Shown one piece after another: positions 24,367-35,181 of a stretch of 64,000 nt of DNA; the stretch's first letter is position 1, and each line of letters opens with the position of its first letter. Below the pieces are notes generated by a model. That model saw only the letters and a program-made list of their open reading frames with translations, was not told where the DNA came from and made no database searches. A program made the translations under genes and the position numbers. The DNA comes from Siphonodentalium dalli (taxonomy: Eukaryota > Mollusca > Scaphopoda > Gadilida > Siphonodentaliidae), in contig CP136066.1 in NCBI GenBank assembly GCA_032622095.1, positions 196,778,816 through 196,842,815 on the forward strand, written 5' to 3'.

Positions 24367-25361
24367 GGAAATTGAAGTAGTAAAGCATTTTAACTATCTT
24401 GGTAAAGGCATCAAATCAGGCTCATATAACGCGACAAAGAAGGTATATAAAGCAACTAAAGCAATGTACTCTATTATTTCTAAGTCCAGAATACAATGTC
24501 TGTCGGTTAGAAACATGTTCGAACTGTTTGATGCGCAAGTGTTACCGATTATGTTGTACTGTTGTGAAGTATGGGGGTCGGGAAATAATGAGATTTTTGA
24601 AAACATACATAGAAGATTTTTGAAATACGTTCTCCATCTTAAATCATCTACCCATAAGTATATGATATATGGTGAGAGCGGTAGACTACCCATAGAGTAC
24701 ACTATCAAATTACGTATTGTGAAATACTGGATGAAAGTTAAGAATATGGAGCAAGGCCGATTCTGTAAGATAATCTGTATCAACTGGCCCTGAAAATATG
24801 TGAAGCTGAGGAAGCAAAGTTCCAATGGATTGAAAAAGTAAAAGATATTCTAACAAAATCTGGGCAGATTCATCTATTAAATGTCCAGAACAAATGGCAC
24901 GCTATTTCAAATGTAGTCTGAATAGCCAATTTCGAGGCATCTGGCTATCTGACATAGAAAAATCTAGCCGAGGCAATACCTACAAAATTTTCAAACACGA
25001 TATTAATTTCGAAAGATACTTGGATTATTTGGATACAAAAAACAGAATAACTTTGTGTCAATTCCGTACTTGTAACCATCGCTTGCCAATAGAGAAAGGT
25101 CGATGGAACGATACAAACTTACTAAATAGACTATGTCCATTATGTAATAAACGACAGCTCGGAGACGAACTGCACTATCTACTAGAATGTATATGTTTTA
25201 GCGAAGAACGAAATCGTATCTTGCCTAGCAAATTTACCAGCATAGATCATGCAACTATTGACATTTTAGACGGGCTGCTGAATTTGGAAGATATGGCTAG
25301 TCTGTGTAGATTATGCTCCTTCATCCGACTGATACAGCTTAAGTTAAACACATATGAATAA
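24367..25361 (+). pseudogene. LINE A thumb region and Cys/His C-terminal domain, broken
   Basis: 24464-24793 encodes the post-RT region with LPIMLYCCEVWGSGNNEIFE. 24894-25361 encodes RTCNHRLPIEKGRW followed by CPLCNKRQLGDELHYLLEC, a Cys-X2-Cys...His...Cys motif common at LINE C-termini and thought to bind nucleic acid. The two pieces are in different frames, with a break between 24793 and 24894. The final frame ends cleanly in TAA at 25361, probably the original stop. Confidence 0.8.
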
Positions 25362-25417
25362 CTCGTAGTGTTGTTGTTGTTGATGTTGTTGTAATAATAG
25401 TCTCAGAGATTTGCTGC

Positions 25418-25512
25418 GATATGATGATGATGAATATGATGATAATGATAACGATGATGGTGCTGAATATGATGATGATGGTGATGATGATGGTGATGAC
25501 GATGATAATGCT
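25418..25512. repeat. Imperfect (GAT/ATG)n microsatellite
   Basis: gatgatgatgaatatgatga and similar, continuing for about 95 bp after the LINE A stop codon. Probably the retrotransposon tail. Confidence 0.85.
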
Positions 25513-25679
25513 ATTAATACATTAGGAAGGCGTTGATTATATTTACACCAAGAAGTTCTTGTATATATTATACATATGCTGTTATATTCTCATTCTTGTG
25601 TATATATTTTCTCCTTGTACTTCTCAATATCTATATTTGACCGACCTCCGTCTGAGTGGACCAGAATGCGTGTACACAC

Positions 25680-25850
25680 TATTTTATTCTCCACTTTAAT
25701 ATATGATATGGGGTACACTGTTACATCGTGAAATTAACTGAACATTATGACACAAATGGAGCTCCGTCTCATAGAGGCAAGAAAATTAACTATTTGGTTC
25801 TGTGAAATTATTAATTATCCTATAGTTCTTGATAAACAAAGATACAAAAT
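25680..25850. repeat. Dispersed repeat segment
   Basis: Shares catagaggcaagaaaattaa, ctatttggt and gtgaaattattaattat with 16700-16790. Function unknown. Confidence 0.55.
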
Positions 25851-25983
25851 AGAAAATGATATTCTAAGACTAGTCACGAAATTATCTTATAGTCCGTTCA
25901 GTATAGCGTAGTGTTTCTTTGTTCACTGAATGCGTTCATACATATATATTTACACCCCTAAATGTATTCTGCGGAACTTGAAT

Positions 25984-26310
25984 GCAGACTTTCGCGTTCC
26001 ACACAAAATGTCAGACCAACTTGCATCCACACTCTATGGAACGCAAGCAAATCAACATCTTTTTCTTAATGAATGCAACTCGCCATCAGAATACCGTTGA
26101 ATTGGACACTAACTGCACGTTTAATCTTCAAACTGAGTGTAAATATAAGAAAAGGATGTTGATTCCGTTGCATTCCATGAATGCATGTTGGTCTGACATT
26201 TGTATGTGTGGAACGCCTTCGCGTCAGACCAACTTCAGTCAGGCACCCATAGTTCCATACTCATTGGAACGCAATTAAACCAACATCCATTTCTTAAATA
26301 TCTCAACATT
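25984..26310. mobile_element. Long-palindrome repeat family, copy 2
   Basis: Contains gttccacacaaaatgtcaga, ccaacttgcatccacactct and ggaacgcaagcaaatcaaca, then a mirrored second half ending ccaacatccatttcttaaat. This is the inverse of 15315-15340. Its internal part (agtgtaaatataag, agattaaacg) matches the 15470-15560 part of copy 1 in reverse. Confidence 0.75.
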
Positions 26311-26524
26311 TTAGAAACATAAACTAAATCAACATACATTTTTTCTAAAGTCACTAACGGTAATCATCTACCATTCACTATCTCTAGTACCTACATATAT
26401 AGAGCCTTCTAGTAAACGTTGCGTTTATTACTATACGTTAATGTGGCTTTATTAGAACAACATATATTAGATTTATTAGTATGTGACTAATTATATATGC
26501 AAATCAAATTGACCAGGTAACCAG

Positions 26525-26551
26525 TGACGTCAATCTGCCTAAATGACGTCA
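26525..26551. promoter_or_regulatory. Two consensus CRE octamers
   Basis: TGACGTCA occurs at 26525-26532 and 26544-26551, 19 bp apart. This is the CREB/ATF palindrome. No nearby start exon was found, so a regulatory role is only a possibility. Confidence 0.2.
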
Positions 26552-28080
26552 TTTTGATTTTGTGAATTTTTATCGTCCATAATTCACAGTTGTGCATAAT
26601 ACATAATGTGTAAAAATGATATAAATAAATATAGACTATTACAACATGGCCAGTTTAGAATAATAAAAAAAAAATACTCTAAAAACCGCTATAACCTGCA
26701 TTCCTGTTTGCCCTCGTCTTGCAAATACTAATCAGTGTCCTTGATTTCATAAATGTAAGGCCGTCATCGAAGTAACGAAAGAAACGCGTCGAGCTTCGCC
26801 CAATACATGTACACCCCCGACATAAGCAGTTTAAGCGACCACACTATCTACATATTCCAGATATCACTTACCTTTCGACATTACTAACAGATTTAAATGC
26901 GCATCAGCCAATCATCACTCGCCTGGTCATCGGAAACCACATGATATTAAGGATGTATAGTTTGAGTGTTGTCTGTGTATGCATAATGTGTTAATTAAGT
27001 TCTGCGAAAGACACATTGTGGGTACGATCATTATACATAGTCATAGTCAGAACAATTAAGATGTGCGACGTGCACCATCAATTCAATGCACCATGCATGG
27101 CCTGTTGTTAATCAGTGGATCAATATTACCAGATCAAACGACAACATGATACACCGATCGAAGACGTAGAGCATGCATTGTTCTGCATAGCGAAAAGTTC
27201 CTCCCTCCACAATGAACACAAAAGCACTGCAAAACAGTATGTACAAGAAAACCATAGTCAGAAATGGTAACGCGCACAAGATCATATATTATATACCCAT
27301 GATTGTAATTATAGAATATAAAATGTATTGGTTTCGCGGATGACCAACTCAGAATTTCGTTAAAATAACAATAACAACCAGGACCTAATTAACGAACCGG
27401 CGGCCGACTCGGCCGTCTCCGACCACAACCATCAGTAGGCTGCAGAACGAAAAATATATATAAAAGTTGAAATATAAGACTTGCAAATTATCTTTTAAAT
27501 TTCTTTTATTGGTAATTGACATAGCTTGTCACAAACCAAAAATCAACATTATTGGCATAATAATGTAAAGGATAATAAACGAAATTGAAATTCTACACCT
27601 TTTACCGGACTCGGCCTCCTGGTCGCGCCGTTCGACTTTTAATCCGGAAAAAACAATTATCTATAAATAAAATTTCCATAGGACCACAGCTATCAATAAT
27701 TTGCAGAACAGTATACACGCGGCGCGCGCTAATAATTATGTAGCTATGGGTTATGCATATGGTGTTTAGTCATGTAGTATATGTATACACCGATTTGAGA
27801 GATGGCTGGATACTGGCAAAATACGCACAAAAGAAACTCTATACATCCAGAAATGCATAATTATGGAGTTATTGGTTATTCCCGCCAAGTTTAGGACTTT
27901 CCCTTTTTTCGACCCATTTTTTTCAAATCTAACCCCAGCATTATTTAGCCCAAATGTTCTTCCCGCTTCAACGAGGACGTCAATTATAATGGTAATTTCC
28001 CAAAACTCCAGAAAATGGTTTTGGGCGAACTCGATGTAATTTCCACCAATTCACCACATTTGTCCATTCGGCAAACCTCG
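26552..28080. other. Spacer without recognised gene
   Basis: 27405-27435 and 27670-27710 share a short diverged direct repeat (gaccaca-c-atca-ta, tgcagaac). GC-rich cggccgactcggcc lies near 27400. No gene is visible. Confidence 0.4.
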
Positions 28081-28084
28081 TCAG

Positions 28085-28160
28085 ATTCCGTCTTGGCCCC
28101 CAGAGGTCACAAGTCGAGGAGCTCCTTGGCCCCCAGAGGTCACAGGTCGAGGAGTTCAGA
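28085..28160 (+). repeat. Short tandem duplication
   Basis: cttggcccccagaggtcaca+agtcgaggagct occurs twice in direct order with one base change, within otherwise unexplained sequence. Confidence 0.75.
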
Positions 28161-28421
28161 ATGCAAATTTGTCGAGCCAAACAGCATTCGGACAACTAAC
28201 GTCTTTGCGACAGAAATCTTTTCGCCCCAAAATGATTGGCCGAGGCAGCGATGGTTGTATTGAACGAATCTGGAGTTGTCTTAGTTTCGTATCGCCACAG
28301 TAACGTAACCATATTGCACCGGATTAGGTTACGAACATACCCCTCCTCCTTCGGGAATTCAAGAATGCCCCCTGAGTTGACACGGGAAACTCGTATATTC
28401 GAATTTAAAAATTGTAACGCA

Positions 28422-28422
<1 letters not shown>

Positions 28423-28454
<32 letters not shown>
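28423..28454 (+). repeat. 32-base poly(A) tract
   Basis: An uninterrupted A run. It could be the tail of a retroposed sequence on the plus strand, but the 28000-28420 segment in front was not recognised and no AATAAA was seen close to it. Confidence 0.6.
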
Positions 28455-28455
<1 letters not shown>

Positions 28456-28583
28456 AAGTTGGACGTGATTGATACAAAAATAAATCAGGAAAATGGGTCT
28501 CATAGTGAAGAACAAATGACTTTTCTACGTTACGTATATTTCAGATGGTACACCGAAAAACACTACATGTATTGTATCGTATG

Positions 28584-29024
28584 GAATCCTATTAGGGCCA
28601 CTTGATAATGGCGCTTTCGGCGCACTTTTTGTCGCTTTCGGCGCGCGCCGAAACATACCATAATGGCGCACTTTTTGTCGCTTCCGGCGCGCGCCATTAG
28701 GGAGTGGACCTAATAGTATGCCTAATGGCGCTTTCGGCGCGCGCCGAAAGCGACAAAAAGTGCGCCATTAGTAACGCGCCGAAACATGCGCTAATATCGC
28801 ACATTTTGTCGCTTTCGGCGCGCGCGCCGAAAGCACCGAAAGTGCCAATAGCGAAAAAAATTGCGCCAAAAGCGACAAATAGTGCGCCGTAACGGCGCAT
28901 ATTTTGTCGCTTTCGGCGCTTTCGGCGCGTTACTAATGGCGCACTTTTTGTCGCTTTCGGCGCTTTCGGAGCATCGCGCCGAAAGCGCCGAAAGCGCTAT
29001 TAGCAAGTGGCCCTAATAGGATTC
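28584..29024. mobile_element. GC-rich foldback element
   Basis: gaatcctattagggccactt at the left is mirrored exactly at the right end (29004-29024), and inverted similarity runs on through gcgctttcggcgc (about 40 bp). The interior is a patchwork, in both orientations, of one motif (gcgcactttttgtcgctttc, ggcgcgcgccgaaa), strikingly GC-rich beside AT-rich neighbours. The open frames at 28697-29006 are by-products of this motif. Confidence 0.85.
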
Positions 29025-30930
29025 TATAGTATCGGCCATATATTTAAAAAACCAAAACTAGTGTAACGAACCCCAACGCGTCAACAAATTGCGCATGTTT
29101 ATGAAGAAAGTAAACTTCTTAAAAGTGCGGAAAATTCATAAAATGCGTTTAAAAAAAAAATGACGAATAATGGATATATTTGAAAATAGCAATATTCGCT
29201 ATCCGGGCTTTGCGATCTATTTTGGTAAGATCGATCGGCCTTCCCCGGGCATTATTTGAAAACAGTTTTTAAAGAGCGTGCCGACCACCAATTCGTTCAG
29301 ATAAATCACCGTTATTTCGTCAAATTACGTTGCAAGCAGAGTTATCATTCTCCCGATGCTGTTACTTGTTTGGTTGCAAGCTGCAAAACAGAGTTCAGTC
29401 CCCATCGCTACGCGATGTACGAACGCTGCCGTCACGTGTATTTTCTTAACTAATTCTAACATTTTTTTATTGAAGTGTTTTGCCAGTTACAATTAATTCT
29501 GGCTTGATCTAAACCATTTTCAAATGAATATTGACAGTTCAGTTTCTCAGAATAACGCAGAATGAATTATAACCTACAAAACTCTCAAATAAATAAATGC
29601 GACATTTCTTCACATTACGTGTATGTGCGGGCAGTGGTAAGTCCTGTGTATGGGACTGAACTCTGCATGGAGCTTGGTTTGGTTGCAGTGAAGCAATTTT
29701 TAAATTCCAGAGTGTCAGATTGGCGTGCAATATTAGCCTGTACTGCATGAAGCCTAATATTTCTTTAAAAAAAAAATTCTTTTCTACAGTATAATGTACA
29801 TGTACATATCGGGTGTTCAGCTGCGTGGATACATTTTACTAAAAGAGACCTTTCGCAAAATAACGATTACGGATATGGACACTATCCTGCCAGTATACGG
29901 CAAAAAATTATATCTTTGCGCATGGGAGTTCTTATGTGAGACGAAATATACCCCACGCAGTTTAATTATGTGCAGATGTGGCAAGGATGTGCCATCGGTC
30001 CTGCTTGGGGCCCACTAACATTATTGGTGTGGTGTATATCACACGGATAAGAACACGCCATGGGATATGAAAGAGACACACATTACTTTTTCCGTCAAAT
30101 ATATATGTGTAACTGAATATAGTGGGACATGTGCTCTCGAGTTAACCATCGTATGTAAGTTGTGCTGGTGTCCACCTTATATACAAGGATAATATATATC
30201 CTATCCGTAATCGTAATACTGATTTTGCGAAAGGTTTCTATTATTCCCTCGTCCAATTATATATGTATACACTCACATTACACGAAACGTGAAGTAAGTC
30301 ACGTACATTTGATCTTATGTATTGATCTTGCCCATGTTGTTTTCCCATATATCCGGTCTCTTTGTTTCTAAATAACAAGTAGTGTAAACTGATCATCTCT
30401 TTTGTTGTGTGTTGTATTGAAGATTTCCAACATTATTGCAATATTAGTTTGTATGTCGATATGGGCCATGGTGTTAGTTGTTAAACATCAATAAAACAAC
30501 TATGCCATATCGATGCTCGCCCTCAGTTCGATCTATATAGTTGGCCACCACGAAAGAGTGGTGTACTTACCCGTGTACCTGGTATCGCCAAAGCGGAGGG
30601 TATCGCCAAAACGGAGCATGCGGTTTTTGATTAATGAAATAATCCCCTCAAATGAATGTATTTATCGCCAAGATGAATGATGACATCCACTATTCAAAAC
30701 ATACTTTCGTAAAGCAGAATGTGTCCTCAATGGGACAGTGGCCATATCTTTCTCTCACACCGATACATTTAATGTAATTTCCGGCTCATTTCCGATTTTA
30801 TCATAAATAATAGACTTCACATGTTTGACGTTAGGTAGTTCGTTTGTGACATAATTACCAGTCATTGACGGCGGGGAATACGTGTATCGATAGAAAAATA
30901 TCTGTTCGGTTAACCTTAATATTTTCTACC
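29025..30930. other. Spacer without recognised gene
   Basis: Several 60-75-codon frames show no motif. 30560-30610 (tggtatcgccaaagcggagg) is repeated in inverse orientation at 37215-37265. Nothing else was seen. Confidence 0.4.
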
Positions 30931-30936
30931 CTATAG

Positions 30937-31185
30937 TGCGGTTCCCAAAAATACTATCCGCGATCGCGTGCATGTGGATACCCATCAGCATTTCGGGTAT
31001 CAAAGCCGCGGATCGTTTCTGCAATGAGATGTCGCCACATACGGAGCTTGGATGTCAAAAATACGGAGGAAATATTTCGCATTTTGACTGTTTCTGTTTG
31101 AAAATAGCCCCATTATCTTCCGGACAGGTCGGCACATGTACTATCTTTCATTGTTGTTTGGATGAGTGTATGTTGTATATAGCAG
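30937..31185 (+). CDS. Candidate Cys-rich exon (hypothetical)
   Basis: A pyrimidine-rich acceptor (attttctaccctatag) precedes an open frame that encodes a hydrophobic stretch (ACMWIPISISGI) followed by a Cys-rich segment with FCNEMSPHTELGCQKYGGN and HFDCFCLK. A donor could be CAG|GTATAT at 31186 or CAG|GTCGGC at about 31129. The frame has no ATG at its start, so it would have to be an internal exon. I do not recognise a family, and it may be chance. Confidence 0.22.
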
Positions 31186-31283
31186 GTATATATCCATTTG
31201 GTAATGCAGTGTTCCGAACAATTTCTTAATTGTAAATTACTTTGTTTAATTACTTTCAATTGCGCCTTGCATACAGGTGTTTT

Positions 31284-31332
31284 CGTGGTGGTGGTGGTGG
31301 TGGTGGTTGTGGTGGTGGTGGTGGTGGTGGTG
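31284..31332 (+). repeat. (GGT)n microsatellite
   Basis: About 16 near-perfect GTG/GGT units. The open minus frame over it (poly-Thr) is a by-product. Confidence 0.95.
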
Positions 31333-32043
31333 TAGGTGTTATAAATAAACACTGAAGAGGTGACATGCCCATATTCAGATGAGAAGGCAGACAATTACTT
31401 TGTGGTCATATAATTGTGCACGACCGTTTATCGTTAAACAGAATATGTGCCAAGACAACCCCAGGGACATAACTTTCAACCCGGGAAGAAGACAGGCAAT
31501 CTCTAAGTCAGAGGGGCGCTCGATTACCACACATATCAGCGCCGCTGTTGACCACATCTAGATCGCAAAGTACTGGGCACCAAAACGAATTAGCGGACGT
31601 CCATGTAATAACCATCCCCGACACATACATAGGGAAATGATTTGGGGAGTAAACAGAACGATCTTGAGGATTAGCGGGACCAGATGTCTCGCCTAGAAAA
31701 GCTACCGAAACCTAACGCAGCGTGATGGATAAGGAGAAGAGTCTATAGGACGCATAGGGAGATGACGATCGCCCGATTACCCTAGGTACGCCTGGAACCG
31801 ATTCGCCGTGAAGATGCACCGGGCTGTCATTAACGCCCTCTGTGTATTTAGTAAGAAGAAAGCCGACACCGATAACCAGTTCTATCTGACCACACAGCGA
31901 GTATCAAGAAGCCTCGGACGCGTAGAAGAGCAGTGTGGAGCAATGGGCGAAAATACAAGGTAAACATTATGCTCTTGTATTTCTAACAACGTCCCACTGA
32001 TGCGCCGACGGAAGAAGAAGAGCAGACGACAGGAAGATAAACT
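31333..32043. other. Probable upstream part of the 5' LTR plus spacer
   Basis: The 5' LTR start cannot be placed, because the matching part of the 3' LTR is deleted. No TG start with a target duplication matching aatag was found. Confidence 0.35.
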
Positions 32044-32234
32044 CAACCGGAACTCAACCGAGTAGAAGACGAGCAGACACACCCAACCTATGAAGACGGA
32101 AGAAGACCCTAAACCAGGCAGACGACAGGAAGAGAAACCCAGATGCCGATGATAGAACATTATTGACTTTGTTGTAAATAAATAATCAAACCGTTCTGAT
32201 AGCCTTAAGAGTTATATGTACCTGTATTGGCACA
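32044..32234 (+). repeat. 5' LTR, 3' portion
   Basis: Matches 36254-36444 at 188 of 191 positions, ending ...cctgtattggcaca. Contains aaataaataatc, a possible polyadenylation signal. LTR sequence upstream of 32044 has no second copy for comparison. Confidence 0.88.
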
Positions 32235-32245
32235 TATCTCTTAAC

Positions 32246-32263
32246 TGGTGCCTTCGAGCCAGG
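32246..32263 (+). promoter_or_regulatory. Candidate tRNA primer-binding site
   Basis: tggtgccttcgagccagg begins with TGG, complementary to a tRNA 3'-CCA end, 11 bases past the LTR end. The gap is a little longer than usual. The tRNA was not assigned. Confidence 0.5.
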
Positions 32264-32355
32264 ATCTGAACGCTAATCGCAGACACAACGTGAAGCCAGA
32301 AGAGGAACAGTGTGAACAGAAACACAAAAGGTGAGTCTAATTGTTTATTATCATA

Positions 32356-33437
32356 ATGGCTACCCAACAATCAATTGGTGTTCTCGCCCCATTAACAGAG
32401 TCTATCAATTCTCAAATTGCTGCAATGGCCATGACTACGGTGACACAGGTAGTGACGTCATTTGACGGGGACCCCACGAAATACCACAGGTGGGTCAAGT
32501 CGATAGAAAAATGCGCGATCCTAACCGGCGCTAACGAAGCAAAGAAGCCCTATATGGCATTCCAGAGCGCCACGGGCCCCGTTTCAAATTTTTTACAAAG
32601 ATATTTGGCCACGAATCCTAACGCCACGTGGCAAGACACAAAAACCGAATTATCTAGTCGATTTGCCGAGATAAATGACAATCAATTCGCCTTTTCGATG
32701 CTAAGAAAAATCAAGCAAAAACAAAACGAAAATTTACATGTGCTTGCCGAACGAATTTTGGAGATCGCGACGGTGGCATACCGAGATCAAACCGGTGGGA
32801 TCAACGCGGTTGAAGGCCAACTCGTAGGGTTTTATATTGACGCTTTAAGAAGCGACAGTTTGAAAATGAAGTTGATCAGAGATGCACCGAAGACACTAAA
32901 ATTGGCAGCCGAAATCGCCATGCGGGAAATGGGGATCCGACGGGTATTCAACCTACGAACGGGCCGCGAAAATTACAACGAAAACGAACCGGAAGCAATG
33001 GAAATCGATAGTTTCAGAAACAAAAACGCGAGAGCAACCTGCGATATATGCGCATGCGATAACCACACGACCCGAGAACACCGATCACGCCCGAAACAGG
33101 TGTATGTCGAAGCGGTGGTTAAACCACGAACAGTCGAATGTTGGACGTGTCAAGGTGACCATTTCGCTCGCGACTGCCCCTTTAAGACGAAAACCGAAGG
33201 CACGTATCTTGCTGGGTTTGCGAAGGTAATCACTTGGCTAGAAATTGCCCCTCTAAATCCGGAGATTCGAAGCAAAAGCAATGGAACGCTCCAGTAACGC
33301 CACCTAGGGGAATCCGCCGAGATCAGCCGAACCGATCACGTGACCTATCCCATGATACACCGCGTCACAGCCGGAGATATCCGACATTAAACGAACCACC
33401 ACGACTAATGACCCCGCCCACATACGCAAAAAACTAA
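32356..33437 (+). pseudogene. gag: Ty3/Gypsy gag, one frameshift
   Basis: Begins at an ATG at 32356 in a plausible context. The first 280 or so codons encode the capsid-like region (SFDGDPTKYHRWVKSIEKCA, then TWQDTKTELSSRF), typical of retrotransposon Gag that assembles the particle. A first zinc knuckle, CWTCQGDHFARDC, is in this frame (about 33139-33177). A second, CWVCEGNHLARNC (from 33210), is in the -1 frame. The sequence between has no canonical slippery heptamer, so I read a small indel mutation here. In the original frame translation ends at 33297. The frame with the second knuckle runs to TAA at 33437. Confidence 0.88.
33428..33437 (+). promoter_or_regulatory. gag-pro programmed -1 frameshift site (A-AAA-AAC + stop)
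   Basis: In the frame of the second zinc knuckle the codons are GCA AAA AAC TAA, i.e. slippery heptamer A-AAA-AAC directly followed by the gag stop. Slipping one base back reads CTA AGG AAT..., which is open straight into the protease. A short stem (CCTC 33443-33446 with GAGG 33452-33455) starts 8 bases downstream. Known -1 sites have this arrangement; activity is inferred. Confidence 0.75.
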
Positions 33438-33862
33438 GGAATCCTCTCATTGAGGCCACATGTAGGAGGAAATTTAGTATCAACATTGTGGGGAACCCCA
33501 GCTCGTGTTTAGTTAGAATAGGTAAAAATAAATATCGCTCAATAGTGGATAGTGGAGCGGAAGTGTCATTGATTCACAAACGCGTCTATGACGCATTACA
33601 GTTTCGACCAAAACTAACTAGGGAACACATTAACCTTAGCTCCGTGAATGGGAAGTCACTGGGCGTACTTGGTAGCGTGGAACTAACCTTCAGAATGGCG
33701 AAACTAAAATTAACCCACAAATTTTATGTGGTGAATGAGATGACCCGGAATATGATCTTAGGGAGGGACTGGTTGACCTCTCGGGGGGTCAGACTATATT
33801 ATGACCTGGGATGCCTCAAGGTCAGTGACGTGTACGTCCCATTGGATCGGACGCGCACATAG
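33434..33862 (+). pseudogene. pro: Ty3/Gypsy protease
   Basis: Contains the aspartic protease active-site motif IVDSGAEVSLI near 33540-33575 and the downstream ILGRDWL flap/end motif. The frame is open from the slippery site at 33434, so the protease would be made as a Gag-Pro fusion. It ends in TAG at 33862, whereas the RT frame is -1 relative to it and open across this point, so a 1-base indel near 33850 separates them. Confidence 0.88.
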
Positions 33863-33864
33863 CT

Positions 33865-35181
33865 TCCCTGCTGAGATTGACCAGCAAGGTTAGCTTAAAG
33901 CCCCAAACATCAACTTTATGTATGGGAAAATCAAAAAACTTAGCTTCTCTTCGCAAGTCGACATTAGTAGAGGTGGCCCAAATCGAGAAAGGCTACCTAG
34001 CGTCAGAACCCGGTCTGGAAATCGGCAGCTCCATTTCTGGGGTGGGCAAGAGGAACAAGGTCCCGGTATTACTCGTCAATAACACTAACAAAACGTTTCG
34101 CCTACGGCGGGGCAGTGTGATCGGCAAAACGATCGTGTGTGACCCCGAAACCAATCATGAAATCAACTCTTTGTCGCAAAGCTCCCGGTCCCCGACAACC
34201 CGTAATTACCGCGACAATGGCTATGCTCCCGGGCGCGCCGACCGTAACAGGGTAGACAACTCTAGGTCAGCGCGCGCTACCGTCGAGAAAAGATTAAATT
34301 TAACCAAAGTTTCATGCCCCGAGCAATACCGAGAGACACTGATAAAATTGTTGAAGTCCAACTCGGACATTTTTGCCGACAAGGACACTGAGCTGACGCA
34401 GACGAGCACAGTCAAGATGCATATTGACACGGGAAACCACCCTCCGATAAAACTTCGCCCGTATCGCACCCCTTTGAATAAACGACCGTTGGTTGACACT
34501 GCCATAAATGATATGCTCGAAGCAGACATTATCAGGCCGAGTTCGAGCCCGTATTCGGCGCCTATTGTCATGGTTGACAAGCACGACGTCACGAAACGAT
34601 TTTGCGTCGACTTCAGACAATTAAATTCCATAACCAAGCCTATGTCATACCCACTTCCGGTTATCGACGATATTTTGGCACTTCTTGGAAAGTCTAAATT
34701 CTTCACCGCTATCGATCTTAAAAGTGGCTATTGGCAGTGCCAGGTCGCAGAGGAGGACAAGCAAAAGACGGCATTCGCTTGCCACCGAGGTCTCTTTGAA
34801 TTCAACTCCATGCCTTTTGGGCTCCGGAACGCTGGAGGGGTTTTCTCCCAGCTGATGGCCCAGGTGTTATGTGGGATGGGTGATTACGCCATTGCCTACT
34901 TAGACGACGTCCTCATCTACAGCGAGTCCCTAGAATTACACTTGGAACATATCCAGAAAGTCTTTGACAAGTTGCGCCAACATACACTGAAATTAAAATT
35001 AAAAAAGTGCCAATTCCTAAAGCAAGAAACACAGTATTTGGGTTTTATAATTGATACCGACGGCGTCCGACCTGACCCCGACAAGGTCAAGGCCATCCGA
35101 TCGCTTGTACCCCCAACATCAGTCAAAGAAGTACGTTCCTTCATTGGCATGAGCAACTACTACCGCAGATTTGTCCCCTAA
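33865..35181 (+). pseudogene. pol: Ty3/Gypsy reverse transcriptase
   Basis: After a spacer, RT runs with TAIDLKSGYWQ, FEFNSMPFGLRNA and the catalytic YLDDVLIYS (near 34897-34923), then QYLGFIIDTDG and SFIGMSNYYRRFVP. The frame is stopped by an in-frame TAA at 35179-35181, immediately before the FSQIAEPL segment that continues the thumb into RNase H, so the stop is a mutation and not a natural end. RT copies the element RNA into DNA. Confidence 0.92.

Larger units (their letters stand above)
21949..25515 (+). mobile_element. Decayed APE-type non-LTR retrotransposon (LINE A)
   Basis: An endonuclease (EEP), then reverse transcriptase, then Cys/His C-terminal domain, in the order of APE-type LINEs. 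At least five frame changes break the polyprotein. It ends in GTT-rich and GAT-rich simple repeats (25368-25512), likely the 3' tail. The 5' end is not resolved; the piggyBac-type MITE lies just upstream. Similarity to the dispersed repeat at 16640-16820 begins near 25680. Confidence 0.88.

Noticed and set aside
28697-29006. Ala/Ser-rich proteins
   Set aside because: Reading frames of the GC-rich foldback motif on both strands.
33177-33210. Programmed frameshift between the two gag zinc knuckles
   Set aside because: No canonical slippery heptamer here; both knuckles belong to Gag, so an indel mutation is simpler.
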